NCBI RefSeq assembly: GCF_029542625.1
Contig: NZ_CP120733.1
Coordinates: forward strand, 496,001-560,000
Length of the DNA stretch: 64,000 nt
Direction of reading: 5' to 3'
Source of the DNA: Tepidibacter hydrothermalis
Lineage (GTDB): Bacteria; Bacillota; Clostridia; Peptostreptococcales; Peptostreptococcaceae
The notes beneath the pieces were generated by a model. The model searched no databases, was not told the origin of the DNA, and was given only the letters and a program-made list of their open reading frames with translations. This document shows, in pieces, positions 8,172 through 16,204 of this stretch. Position numbers and translations under genes: made by a program. How positions within the stretch are numbered: the stretch's first letter is position 1; each line of letters begins with the position of its first letter.

Positions 8172-9995
8172 ATGGTAATTGTATGGTTGTTATTATGGAT
8201 ATGGACAGTTATATTTCTTATAAAAGATTATAAAACAGAATCTACTTTATGGATAGCAGCAGTGAGTTTTTTCACAGGTTTGGGAGCATTCACTGTAGTT
8301 TTCCAAGAAAATATTATAGAATATTTTATATTAAAATATGATATTAGCCAAGGAATTATGGGTTTAATGTATTCCATAAATGGTATCATTATGGCTATTG
8401 TATACAGCACGACACCCTATTGTATGCTGCTTTATGGATTATCTTGTGCAAATATAATTCATAAAAGTAAAAAGAAAATAATATATACTATTTTATTCAT
8501 ACCTCCAATTTTGAATTATATATTTTTGCCAATAAAGAGTAGTTATCTGAAAACACCAGAAGAATTGATGTTATATTTTAGGGGATTAGCAATATGGACT
8601 GTTCCATATATAGTAGGAGGGATTTTCTTCTTAGTGTATTCCTATATTAAGGAGAAATCTTATATGATGAAAAAGTATAAGCTTTTAACTATAATTATTG
8701 TTGTTCCTTGTTTTAGCTATACAATTTTATCAAATGTTATACTAAGAGCCTTTGGCATTGAAAATAATTGGAGATATTTTGCTATATTAATTCCTATAGA
8801 ATTTATGGGGTTTTTATATTTTGCATTCAAATACGGGATTTTAGGTGTTAGATTAAAATTTGATAGATACAAATTTGCATTTGAAAATATACTTGAATTT
8901 GTATCAGATTCAATCATTACTTTGGATGAAGAGCTTAATGTTATAGAATTTAACAAAGTGTTTATAAAAAATTTTTTATTAGAGAACAGAAAATATAAAA
9001 ATTTTAATGAAATCATAAGTTCCAGCAGAATATCTGAGCATAAAACCAGCTTAATAAATTTAATAAATGATTCAAAAAATAATAATATCAAAAGCATGGA
9101 AATATTCATTAAGATCAAAGGAGAAACAAAATATTTTCAAGTACAGTCAAATCCAATAATATTGAATAGCGAATATCTTGGTACAGTGCTTGTATTTAAA
9201 GATATTACTGTTTATAAGAAAAATTTAGAATTAATTAAACAAAATCAACTTCAACTTATCGAAAAAGAACGTCTTTTATCTCTAAGTCAATTAATAGGAG
9301 GAGTAGCACACAATCTAAAAACACCTTTAATGAGTTCAGCAGGAGGTATGCAGATAATTAAGAAAGATACAGGGAAGATTTATGAATATATACAGAAGAA
9401 TTGTGATAATGCTACAGATATATCAAAATTAGTAGAGGAAATTAATGATTGGCAACAAAGGATAACTGAGTATCTAGTATATATGTCTGATGTAATAACT
9501 GCAGTAAAAGGGCAAGTAACAGAATATAATGAAGTAGAAGAAAGTTGTTTTTCAATAAAAGAACTGGAAGAAAAAATCACATTATTAATGGCTTTTGAAA
9601 TTAAGAAAAGTAAATGTGTATTTGTTAAGAAACTAGATATTGATTCAAATGATAAAATTAAAGGAGACATTAATTCTCTTGTACAAGTTTTAAATAACCT
9701 TATAAGTAATGCCATAGAAGCAAGTAAACAGGGAAATGTAATAACTTTAGGTGCCTATAAAGAGGAGAAGAAAGTTATTTTCTACATAAAAAATTTCGGA
9801 CAGAAAATCCCTGAGAAAATTCAAAGAAAAATATTTAATAAAATGGTTACTACAAAAGGTAAAAAAGGAACTGGACTTGGGCTATATATATCTAAATCAA
9901 TAATAAAAGTAAGATTTAATGGTGAAATAGGTTTTGAGACTAATGATAAGGAAACAACTTTTTTTGTTAAAATACCATTAATTGAGGAGGACTAA
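8172..9995 (+). CDS. 7TM-PAS sensor histidine kinase
   Basis: A 607-residue membrane kinase. Seven hydrophobic segments fill residues 1-230, followed by a PAS-like domain (about 235-345), a dimerisation helix with the phospho-acceptor in LIGGVAHNLKTPL (His near 380) and an ATPase domain. The N box is VLNNLISNAIEAS and the G2 box GKKGTGLGLYIS. The usual DNG of the G1 box is replaced by KNFGQKIP, a variant seen in other 7TM kinases. The ATG at 8172 lies just after the hydrolase stop; an upstream in-frame ATG at 8091 is inside the hydrolase and lacks a ribosome site. It presumably phosphorylates the adjacent regulator at 9997. The 7TM block points to a small-molecule or membrane signal. Confidence 0.85.
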   Translation: MVIVWLLLWIWTVIFLIKDYKTESTLWIAAVSFFTGLGAFTVVFQENIIEYFILKYDISQGIMGLMYSINGIIMAIVYSTTPYCMLLYGLSCANIIHKSKKKIIYTILFIPPILNYIFLPIKSSYLKTPEELMLYFRGLAIWTVPYIVGGIFFLVYSYIKEKSYMMKKYKLLTIIIVVPCFSYTILSNVILRAFGIENNWRYFAILIPIEFMGFLYFAFKYGILGVRLKFDRYKFAFENILEFVSDSIITLDEELNVIEFNKVFIKNFLLENRKYKNFNEIISSSRISEHKTSLINLINDSKNNNIKSMEIFIKIKGETKYFQVQSNPIILNSEYLGTVLVFKDITVYKKNLELIKQNQLQLIEKERLLSLSQLIGGVAHNLKTPLMSSAGGMQIIKKDTGKIYEYIQKNCDNATDISKLVEEINDWQQRITEYLVYMSDVITAVKGQVTEYNEVEESCFSIKELEEKITLLMAFEIKKSKCVFVKKLDIDSNDKIKGDINSLVQVLNNLISNAIEASKQGNVITLGAYKEEKKVIFYIKNFGQKIPEKIQRKIFNKMVTTKGKKGTGLGLYISKSIIKVRFNGEIGFETNDKETTFFVKIPLIEED

Positions 9996-9996
9996 T

Positions 9997-10626
9997 ATGG
10001 AGAAAAGTGGTATAAGGATAATAGTAATAGATGATGATTCTGGAATTGTTGATGCTATAAAAAGTTTTATGGGAGATAAATATTATATTGAAGGTTATAT
10101 AAGTTCTAGAGAAGGACTAAAACGATTAAAAAAGGAAAAGTTTGATATATTAATCTTAGACTATTATATAGATGAGCTTAACGGAAGTGATGTAATAGAT
10201 GAAATAAGAAAATATGATAATGATTTATATATATTGCTTCTTACTGGTTTTGGTGAAAAAGTACCAGGTATGAAGTCTTTAGAAACATTAAAAATACAAA
10301 ATTATTATGAAAAAAGTGCTGATTTTGAGAAGTTAATAATATTTATAGAAGGTATTATTAAGTCGTTAGAATTTTTTAATAGAGTAAAATATACAATAAG
10401 TGAAAGATTAAAGAATTTAAGAAAGTTAAATAATTTAAGTCAGGATGATGTTGCTAAATATTTAGGAATTCAAAGAACAACTATATCACAGTATGAATCT
10501 GGTGATTTGATTCCTCCAACTTTGAATGTTATAAAATTAGCTAGGTTATATAACGTTACCACGGATTATATTCTTTGTTATGAACTTAACATAGAAAAAA
10601 TTAATATTCCAATTTCAAAAAAATAG
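9997..10626 (+). CDS. Response regulator with XRE-type HTH output domain
   Basis: A 209-residue protein. The receiver domain (1-120) has acidic residues in IDDDSG, the phospho-acceptor Asp55 in LILDYYID, the switch Thr in LLTGFG and Lys in YYEKS. The output (about 135-195) is an HTH of the Cro/C1 class, [18 protein letters not shown] then [13 protein letters not shown], which usually occurs in phage-like repressors and is uncommon behind a receiver domain. TTGAGGAGG precedes the ATG, which follows the kinase stop by 1 bp. It should bind DNA as a dimer in a phosphorylation-dependent way. Targets are unknown; the hydrolase promoter is the obvious candidate. Confidence 0.85.
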   Translation: MEKSGIRIIVIDDDSGIVDAIKSFMGDKYYIEGYISSREGLKRLKKEKFDILILDYYIDELNGSDVIDEIRKYDNDLYILLLTGFGEKVPGMKSLETLKIQNYYEKSADFEKLIIFIEGIIKSLEFFNRVKYTISERLKNLRKLNNLSQDDVAKYLGIQRTTISQYESGDLIPPTLNVIKLARLYNVTTDYILCYELNIEKINIPISKK

Positions 10627-10650
10627 ATTTTTATATAAAGTCTATTTTTT
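10621..10650 (+). terminator. Weak terminator after the XRE regulator
   Basis: AAATAGA (10621-10627, containing the stop codon) pairs with TCTATTT (10641-10647), followed by Ts. The stem is short and AT-rich. Confidence 0.45.
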
Positions 10651-10694
10651 CATCTTCAAGTATAATTGAACCATTAATAGACTTATTAAAAGAA

Positions 10695-11141
10695 ATGAAA
10701 TTATCTACTACACAAATTTCATCTAATGCAGAAAAAATTTCGTTTTTGGGTGAAAGTATGATTTCTACAGTAAATAGTTCTTTAGCAAAAGTAAAAGAGA
10801 CAGATCAAATAATTAGTTTTGTAAAACAAGTTGCCAAACAAACAAATTTATTAGGACTAAATGCAGCTATAGAGGCTGCCAGAGTTGGCGAATCAGGTAG
10901 AGGATTTTCTATTGTAGCTGAGGAAATAAGAAAACTTGCGATTTTGAGTAATGAATCAGTAAGTGAGATAGCTTATGTATTAAAAGATGTTCAAGAAGGT
11001 GTTAGGAAAATATTAGAAACGGTAAAAGAAAATGAGCAATTAAAGAAAATACAAGTAGAAAAAACCGAACAAATGACTGAAAAAATAAATGAAATATCCT
11101 ATTTAACAGATAATCTAAAGGACTTTGCAAATAAATTATAA
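10695..11141 (+). CDS. Methyl-accepting signalling domain fragment (truncated chemoreceptor)
   Basis: 148 residues with the hairpin tip of chemoreceptors, [21 protein letters not shown] then [16 protein letters not shown]. This part binds CheA and CheW. The frame is open upstream of the ATG with receptor-like helix ([15 protein letters not shown]), but no start codon or ribosome site is seen there. The sensor half typical of this soluble family (about 280 residues) is missing. It is probably an N-terminally deleted pseudogene, or possibly a stand-alone signalling domain. It lies directly downstream of the kinase/regulator unit and ends before a strong terminator. Confidence 0.55.
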   Translation: MKLSTTQISSNAEKISFLGESMISTVNSSLAKVKETDQIISFVKQVAKQTNLLGLNAAIEAARVGESGRGFSIVAEEIRKLAILSNESVSEIAYVLKDVQEGVRKILETVKENEQLKKIQVEKTEQMTEKINEISYLTDNLKDFANKL

Positions 11142-11156
11142 AAAATATGATTCACT

Positions 11157-11202
11157 AAAAAAACTATGATATTTTTTTACAAGAAAAGATCATAGTTTTT
11201 TT
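11157..11202. terminator. Bidirectional terminator
   Basis: AAAAAACTATGAT at 11157-11170 pairs with ATCATAGTTTTTT at 11189-11202. It separates the rightward receptor fragment from the leftward transporter. Confidence 0.75.
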
Positions 11203-11239
11203 ATGAATTATACTAGTTTTTTAATTAAGAACCTTATTG

Positions 11240-12184
11240 TTACTTTACTAATTTTATATACCATGCAGCCATTTGCACTTGAAAAATATAAGCAACTGCA
11301 ATAATCAATGCGATATTTGAACCTTCAGATGGAAATGCAGTCATTGCAATAGCTAAGGCAACACTAAGATTTCTCATCACTGTGCCATAAACTAGAGCTA
11401 TAGCATCTTCCAATGAGAAAAACAAACGTCCGATTATTGTTGTAATACTAAAATTAACTACATAAAATAAAATAATTGGTACAATAAGCAAAAGTATTAT
11501 AGAAGGATTATTAATAATTGTTTTTGCTTTTAGTGCTGTTGCAACAAATATTATTCCTATTACACCAAGGCTAGATAAAAGAGGAAATCTCATCTTCCAT
11601 TCATTATTATATTTTTCAGTTCCAATGTTATTAATCATTATATGACGGAAGGTTGATCCTGCAATCATTGGAATTAATACAACAATAAGAATTTGTCGTA
11701 TAATTTTAAATATAGGTATGGATACAGTAGTACCTAGATATATTTTTAAAATAAATGGAGCAATTAGTGCCCCAAGTAAAAGAGCAACAATAGTAATTTT
11801 AATTGCAGCATGTACATTTCCTTTAGCGAATCCAGTCCAAGAAATGGTCATGCCAGAAGTAGGAAGTACCGACATTAGCATAAAGCCTACAAAAATCATA
11901 GGTTGATCTTTAAAAAATAATGAGCCAATTAGAAATGCAATAAATGGAATTAAAATAAAATTGATTCCTTGAGATGTAACAATCAACTTACCATTTCCTT
12001 TATTTAGCAATTCTTTATAATTTAAATTTACCATCATAGGAAAAACCATTAAAAAAGTAAGCGGTGTAATTAATACATTTAAAGATTTTGAATCAAAAAA
12101 ATAACCGAAAATCAAACCAAATACCATAGATGTAAGAATACTTTTTGCTAGGTGTTTTTTAAATTTGCGTAATAGATTCCACAT
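11240..12184 (-). CDS. BASS/Acr3-like transporter
   Basis: A 314-residue membrane protein with about ten hydrophobic segments and the glycine/proline-rich features of the bile acid:sodium symporter superfamily (VLPTSGMTISWTG near 115, LVYGTVMRNLSVALAIAM near 275). Related proteins export arsenite or move organic anions. I prefer the ATG at 12184, with AGAGG 13 nt upstream; the ATG at 12205 has no ribosome site. It belongs with the ArsR regulator and flavoenzyme to its right, but has its own operator-like dyad. The classic Acr3 cysteine signature is not evident, so arsenite as substrate is unproven. Confidence 0.75.
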   Translation of the reverse strand: MWNLLRKFKKHLAKSILTSMVFGLIFGYFFDSKSLNVLITPLTFLMVFPMMVNLNYKELLNKGNGKLIVTSQGINFILIPFIAFLIGSLFFKDQPMIFVGFMLMSVLPTSGMTISWTGFAKGNVHAAIKITIVALLLGALIAPFILKIYLGTTVSIPIFKIIRQILIVVLIPMIAGSTFRHIMINNIGTEKYNNEWKMRFPLLSSLGVIGIIFVATALKAKTIINNPSIILLLIVPIILFYVVNFSITTIIGRLFFSLEDAIALVYGTVMRNLSVALAIAMTAFPSEGSNIALIIAVAYIFQVQMAAWYIKLVK

Positions 12185-12212
12185 TAGTAATCGCCATCCT
12201 CTCATTATGCAT

Positions 12213-12246
12213 ACTATATCGTTATATCTAGATATTAAGATATAGT
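12213..12246 (-). promoter_or_regulatory. ArsR-type operator-like dyad before the transporter
   Basis: ACTATAT (12213-12219) and ATATAGT (12240-12246) form inverted arms around a 20-bp AT-rich centre, just upstream of the transporter start. Similar arms lie upstream of the ArsR gene itself. Confidence 0.5.
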
Positions 12247-12286
12247 ATATGATATATAAGTTTTGGGATTATGTCAATAACAAAAT

Positions 12287-12479
12287 TTAGAATTTCTCCA
12301 AACTAGAAATGTAAAACATATTAATTCTTACGAATGTAGTGATTTCAAAGACATTATAACCATTAACATTAGTTTTTCCTAAAGCTTTAGTAATATTCTA
12401 AACTGATTTAGCATCTTCAAAAAAATAACTAACCAATATGCTAGTCTATTTTTCAGCATACTGCATCATCAGAACTCTG
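12287..12479 (-). pseudogene. Decayed short gene between transporter and flavoenzyme
   Basis: A leftward frame reads YFGYHRVLMMQYAEK, stop, TSILVSYFFEDAKSV, stop, then NITKALGKTNVNGYNVFEIT and ends at a TAA (12287-12289). Three clean protein-like runs in one frame with two point stops suggest a gene of about 65 codons that has died. I cannot assign a family. It lies in the same orientation as the ArsR-regulated genes and may once have been part of that group. Confidence 0.3.
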
Positions 12480-12504
12480 TGATACCCAAAATATAGGCAA
12501 AATT

Positions 12505-12529
12505 AAAGAGACGTGATAAACGTCTCTTT
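12505..12529 (-). terminator. Terminator of the flavoenzyme gene
   Basis: AAAGAGACGT (12505-12514) pairs perfectly with ACGTCTCTTT (12520-12529), 9 bp after the leftward stop codon. Confidence 0.75.
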
Positions 12530-12537
12530 AACCTTAC

Positions 12538-13917
12538 TTATATTTGAAAGTCTTTATTTAAATGTTTACAGTTTTTCGTAATAGCTTCCATAGATGCTGC
12601 GTTAATAGGATAAGCAATAGGAGATGCTGAAACCAAAGGATGTGTTGCCACCTGGAAAGTATTTAATTCAGATGCTGTAATTTCCTTCTGTATAGCAAGA
12701 CTTAATACATTAATCATCTCACCTACTGTATCCCCTCCTGAAATTTGAGCACCCAGAATTACTCCAGAACATTTTGAAAAGATTAATTTTATATTTATTT
12801 TTTGTGCATTTGGCAAAGAACCAGGATGTTTATCAAAAGTAGAAAATTCTCCTATCATAAGACTAAATCCTTCTTCTTTTGCTTTTGCTTCTGTCATTCC
12901 TGCTGCTGCATAAGTTCGACCAAAAAGTTTGGTAGAAAATGCGCTTATTGTTCCTTTATTCTGTCTGATTAATCTTAATTGAAAAACATTACATCCTGCT
13001 ATTTTTGCTTCTGTTGCAGCAGTAGATGCTAACAGTACAGGTACATTTTTCCCTGTAAAGAAACACTTTTTATCTGCACAGTCTCCTACAGCAAAAATAT
13101 TTGGATCAGAAGTTCTCATATATTGGTCAATTATAATTGAACCTTTTTCATTCAACTGAATACCTGCGTCTTTGGCTAGTTGAGCATTTGGTTTAACACC
13201 CATTCCTAGTATTACCACATCTGCTTTGATTTTTTCTCCATTATTTAGTTCAACTTCTTGTACTTTATCATCACCTAATATCTTTTTCACCTTAGTTTTA
13301 GTTTTTATTTCAATTCCATTTTTTTTGAGAGTTCCTTCAATTTCATCTGTAAATGTTTTATCAAATGCTTGCCATAAACATGCATCTGCCAATTCAACTA
13401 ATGTTACATTTTTATTTAATGATTTCATTTGTTCAGCAAATTCTACTCCTATAAACCCTCCTCCAATCACCACAATATTATTAAAGTTCTGAACTTTTTC
13501 TAATATATTTTTCAAATATGATTCATCTTTTAAAACAGCATACACATTTTCTAGGTCATATCCAGGTATAAATGTTGGAGTAATAGGAAGAGATCCTGTA
13601 GCAATAATTAATTTTTTGTATTGAACTACATCATTATTTTTTGTTTCTACTATTTTATTTTCTCTATCAATTTTTACTACTTTGTCAATTATAAGTTCAA
13701 TATCATTGTTCATTAACATTCTATCAGGAATAACATTTTTGCTAGTGTCTTTTAATGTTCCAAAAATATATGGAATTCCACATGGCACCATTACTTTTTC
13801 AGTATCACGTATTAAAGTGATTTTTACATTTCCATAAACTTTTCTAGCAGTAGTTGCACTTAATAAACCGCCAGCACTTCCTCCTATTACTAATAAATCA
13901 GTTTTTTGCATATTCAT
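12538..13917 (-). CDS. CoA-disulfide reductase/NADH oxidase-like flavoenzyme
   Basis: A 459-residue class III pyridine-nucleotide disulfide oxidoreductase. FAD binds at LLVIGGSAGGLLSA (residues 8-21), the single redox cysteine is Cys46 in VMVPCGIPY, NAD(P)H binds at IVVIGGGFIGVEFAEQ (about 147-162), and the second FAD motif is DPNIFAVGDCA. The C-terminal dimerisation domain ends with the family's HAHPT-like segment, ATHPLVSASP. Known members reduce CoA disulfide, CoA persulfide, polysulfide or O2. The preceding ArsR gene and the neighbouring transporter suggest a response to sulfane sulfur, thiol stress or a metalloid. It is complete, and its upstream region carries the same ATATTACAATATAG element as the ArsR promoter. 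Confidence 0.85.
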   Translation of the reverse strand: MNMQKTDLLVIGGSAGGLLSATTARKVYGNVKITLIRDTEKVMVPCGIPYIFGTLKDTSKNVIPDRMLMNNDIELIIDKVVKIDRENKIVETKNNDVVQYKKLIIATGSLPITPTFIPGYDLENVYAVLKDESYLKNILEKVQNFNNIVVIGGGFIGVEFAEQMKSLNKNVTLVELADACLWQAFDKTFTDEIEGTLKKNGIEIKTKTKVKKILGDDKVQEVELNNGEKIKADVVILGMGVKPNAQLAKDAGIQLNEKGSIIIDQYMRTSDPNIFAVGDCADKKCFFTGKNVPVLLASTAATEAKIAGCNVFQLRLIRQNKGTISAFSTKLFGRTYAAAGMTEAKAKEEGFSLMIGEFSTFDKHPGSLPNAQKINIKLIFSKCSGVILGAQISGGDTVGEMINVLSLAIQKEITASELNTFQVATHPLVSASPIAYPINAASMEAITKNCKHLNKDFQI

Positions 13918-13989
13918 TCCTCTTTCCCTTTCGTTTTAATAACTATAGTATTTTCTTTTAATTATATGTTTATGTATTGAAATATCAAT

Positions 13990-14003
13990 ATATTACAATA
14001 TAG
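13990..14003 (-). promoter_or_regulatory. Shared operator element upstream of the flavoenzyme
   Basis: ATATTACAATATAG occurs here and again at 14356-14369 in the ArsR promoter, and almost nowhere else in the window that I noticed. It suggests common control by the ArsR protein. Confidence 0.5.
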
Positions 14004-14020
14004 CAATATACAAATTTTAA

Positions 14021-14059
14021 AAAATAATAGAAATTCTAAAACAGAACTTCTATTATTTT
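14021..14059 (-). terminator. Terminator overlapping the ArsR stop codon
   Basis: AAAATAATAGAA (14021-14032) pairs with TTCTATTATTTT (14048-14059). The stop codon of the ArsR gene lies in the loop region. Confidence 0.65.
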
Positions 14060-14320
14060 CTTTACGTCTTCATTACAAACAGAATATATTATTTTTAATC
14101 CATTTCTATCTCCGTTAATAATTCCAACTGATTTTAACTTTGAAATATGCTGAGAAATAGTAGATTGAGGCATGTCTAAACAATTATACATATTCGTAAC
14201 ATTGCTAGAACCTTTTTCTAATAATCTCTTTACAATACATAACCTAACAGGGTGTGATAATATTTTTAAAATTTCAGCTTTTTTAATAAATATGTTTGGA
14301 TTATCACTATATATTTCCAT
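14036..14320 (-). CDS. ArsR-family repressor
   Basis: A 94-residue winged-helix regulator: ILKILSHPVRLCIVKRLLE (helices 1-2), CLDMPQSTISQHISKLKSVG (recognition helix) and GLKIIYSV (wing). It has three cysteines, Cys28, Cys47 and Cys82. The ELCVCDL metal site of classical ArsR is absent. Cys28 and Cys82 sit close to the places used by the persulfide sensors BigR and SqrR, which would fit the downstream CoA-disulfide-reductase-like enzyme. This is inference from alignment by eye. The gene is autoregulated in all likelihood, with a dyad in its own promoter. The ATG has an AGGAGG-like site. Confidence 0.8.
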   Translation of the reverse strand: MEIYSDNPNIFIKKAEILKILSHPVRLCIVKRLLEKGSSNVTNMYNCLDMPQSTISQHISKLKSVGIINGDRNGLKIIYSVCNEDVKKIIEVLF

Positions 14321-14344
14321 ATATATTCCTCCATTTGTAAAAAT

Positions 14345-14370
14345 ACTATATTTAAATATTACAATATAGT
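14345..14370 (-). promoter_or_regulatory. ArsR operator in its own promoter
   Basis: ACTATATT (14345-14352) and AATATAGT (14363-14370) are exact inverted arms with a 10-bp centre, 25 bp upstream of the ArsR start. Confidence 0.6.
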
Positions 14371-14823
14371 TTATAAAAAGTCAAACATATAACAACACAA
14401 ACATATGTATCTAATTAAAGACTAAGGGGAGTTAAATAGCTTTGTACTAAGTCTAAAAAAGTAAGACTTAAAGGTGAAATTCAATATATTTCTTTACATT
14501 GTGGAAGAATATATTATCCAACTATCAATAAAGATTTTATGCTTAACTGTTCCATTACATGAAATACAGAGAAATGGAGAAAAAATAAATAAATCGATAA
14601 AATTACATATTACCAGCTATGTCTAACAAAGCCATTTTTTAATCGTTGATACGTCATTATAACTAACATATAATATAAGTATGTTAGTTATAACGACATA
14701 TATTTTGATTTATCATTGAAAAATAACAATGTTAAATTAAGAATGGTGCTAAAAATAGCAAGAATTTTAAAGTACGGAAAGCTATACCGATAATCATATT
14801 ACTGGAGAAGGAGTTAAGGAGCT
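14371..14823. other. Intergenic region at the left side of the integrative element
   Basis: Contains a short protein-like run in one rightward frame, from about 14446: TKSKKVRLKGEIQYISLHC then YYPTINKDFMLNCSIT, a stop and NTEKWRKNK. This may be the tail of a lost gene, though no family is recognised. It also holds the inverted repeat at 14652-14698 and a GGAGAAGGAG ribosome site before the 14824 gene. The left boundary of the integrative element probably lies here, but I found no att-like direct repeat. Confidence 0.35.
14652..14698. repeat. 19-bp inverted repeat upstream of the first element gene
   Basis: TTATAACTAACATA (14657-14670) is exactly inverted at 14680-14693, and the arms extend to 19 bp with two mismatches. 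The centre is a 9-bp AT stretch that could include a -10 box. It may be an operator, a recombination site or a cruciform. It lies 130 bp before the 14824 gene. Confidence 0.55.
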
Positions 14824-15303
14824 ATGAAAAGAAATATAAATTTTGACAATGAAAAAGCTTATCATAAAACAAAGCTACTTCTTAAGATATACAGAGATGT
14901 TGTATGGAGTATTGAAGACAGGGTAGCTGAAATTGAAGAAGAATATTATGAAATGGGAAGTAATAGTTTAGTAGAAGCATTAGAGTATTTAGATGAGTAT
15001 AATTCTAATATGAATAGAAAAAAACTTGAAGATGAACTATGTTCTGTTTTTAAAAGTAAATTGCTTATAGAAATTGTGGACAAAGCTTTGTTAAAAGTTA
15101 AGAAATATCCTGATTATGGTGATATTTATTTTGAAATTATCTATAAACAATATATTCAGAAAAATAAGTATCCTGAAAAGTATATTATACAAGTTTTAAA
15201 TTTTGAAAGAACAACCTTTTATAAGAGAAAGAAAGAAGCTATAAAATTAATGGGAGTAGCATTATGGGGATATGTTTTACCAGAACTTAAAGGACTATGG
15301 TAG
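14824..15303 (+). CDS. Phage-like sigma-region-4-type regulator (RinA/ArpU-like)
   Basis: A 159-residue protein whose C-terminal third (KYIIQVLNFERTTFYKRKKEAIKLMG) is a helix-turn-helix like those of phage late-gene activators of the ArpU/RinA kind and of sigma region 4. The N-terminal half is helical and acidic with no motif I can name. The start has GGAGAAGGAG about 10 nt upstream. Such proteins act as transcription activators in phages and integrative elements. It is the first gene of the block that ends with the serine recombinase, and probably controls it. The family assignment is by pattern only. Confidence 0.6.
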   Translation: MKRNINFDNEKAYHKTKLLLKIYRDVVWSIEDRVAEIEEEYYEMGSNSLVEALEYLDEYNSNMNRKKLEDELCSVFKSKLLIEIVDKALLKVKKYPDYGDIYFEIIYKQYIQKNKYPEKYIIQVLNFERTTFYKRKKEAIKLMGVALWGYVLPELKGLW

Positions 15304-15413
15304 TATTAATCTTAATTAGAGCTGAACTAAAAGTGAACAAAATATCTACAAAAAAAGTACTGTATGTGAATTGTTTAAATGCTAATATATTTATAGTGGG
15401 AAGTTTTATACCG

Positions 15414-15469
15414 AAAAGCCCCGATTATCAAGTCTTATTGAAAGATAAGACTTGATAATCGGGGCTTTT
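15414..15469 (+). terminator. Very strong terminator (25-bp perfect stem)
   Basis: The arms at 15414-15438 and 15445-15469 are exact reverse complements with a 6-nt loop, ending GGGGCTTTTTTT. It lies 110 bp after the 14824 gene. Confidence 0.8.
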
Positions 15470-15521
15470 TTTATACTCAGAATTCTCATCTATTCAATTA
15501 AATAACAGGTCTATAAAATGA

Positions 15522-15551
15522 GGTGCAAGATTTTATCTTGTGCCTTTTTTT
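15522..15551 (+). terminator. Second terminator or attenuator hairpin
   Basis: GGTGCAAGAT (15522-15531) pairs, with two G-U pairs, with ATCTTGTGCC (15535-15544), followed by seven Ts. It lies just before the leader peptide and the sigma-like gene. Confidence 0.55.
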
Positions 15552-15578
15552 GTTGCCAATTTTAAGGAGGGCATAAGA

Positions 15579-15617
15579 GTGAAGATACATATTTTTTACT
15601 TTACACGTGGTCCATAA
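15579..15617 (+). CDS. Possible 12-residue leader peptide
   Basis: A GTG start 7-8 nt after AAGGAGGG opens a frame MKIHIFYFTRGP and stops at 15615-15617. The ribosome site is as strong as any in the window, yet the product is only 12 residues. It lies 50 bp upstream of the sigma-like gene and 35 bp after a terminator-like hairpin. This position suits a leader peptide that couples translation to expression of the next gene. It may also be chance. Confidence 0.35.
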   Translation: MKIHIFYFTRGP

Positions 15618-15669
15618 TCTTCAAATTTGAATTTAACAATCAAAAAAATCAAATTTGGAGGTAAGAAGA

Positions 15670-16107
15670 ATGAGTAAATCAGATGATGGGCAAGCAGGTA
15701 AAAGAAAGAAATTTTTTATTCCTATAGATGGGAAATTATATGAAACAAGTGAAGAAATTTATAAGACTTATTACAGCATGGATAGACGTGAACGTTATTT
15801 AGAAGAACGCAGCAGAAAACATGAATTATCCTATGAGGGCTTAACAGATGTTGATTATCCAGTTGAAGAAAAGATGGTTAATAAACCTAAAAATGTTGAT
15901 GATGATGTTATAACATCCATATTAATTGAAAAAATGCTTGTGGTAATTACAAAATTATCACAGGAAGAGAAACAGCTCATTCAGGAGCTGTTTTTTTGTG
16001 GGAAAAGTGAAGTTGCATTAGCAAAAGAAATAGGTGTTGCAAGGACAACCCTTCAATCACGAAAATATAAAATTCTCTCAAAAATAAAAAAACTACTAAA
16101 AAATTAA
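15670..16107 (+). CDS. Sigma-70 region 4-like transcription factor of an integrative element
   Basis: A 145-residue protein. The C-terminal half (TKLSQEEKQLIQELFFCGKS then EVALAKEIGVARTTLQSRK) is a region-4 helix-turn-helix. The N-terminal part begins with a lysine-rich stretch and KFFIPIDGKLYETSEEIYKT, found in sigma-like proteins of conjugative and mobilisable elements. I chose the ATG at 15670 because TTTGGAGG precedes it; the TTG at 15655 overlaps that site. It probably directs RNA polymerase to element promoters or acts as an activator. It is followed by a strong terminator and the structured region at 16205. Confidence 0.75.
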   Translation: MSKSDDGQAGKRKKFFIPIDGKLYETSEEIYKTYYSMDRRERYLEERSRKHELSYEGLTDVDYPVEEKMVNKPKNVDDDVITSILIEKMLVVITKLSQEEKQLIQELFFCGKSEVALAKEIGVARTTLQSRKYKILSKIKKLLKN

Positions 16108-16120
16108 AAAAAGTTTCGGC

Positions 16121-16162
16121 ACCCCCCCTCATTTTTTGGCTTAAGAAGTGAGGGGGTATTTT
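16121..16162 (+). terminator. Terminator of the sigma-like gene
   Basis: CCCCCTCA (16124-16131) pairs with TGAGGGGG (16149-16156), with a run of Ts after. It is 14 bp beyond the stop codon. Confidence 0.8.
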
Positions 16163-16204
16163 TTATCCTCATGTTCTTTGATAAATAGCAGAAATTATTA
16201 TTCT

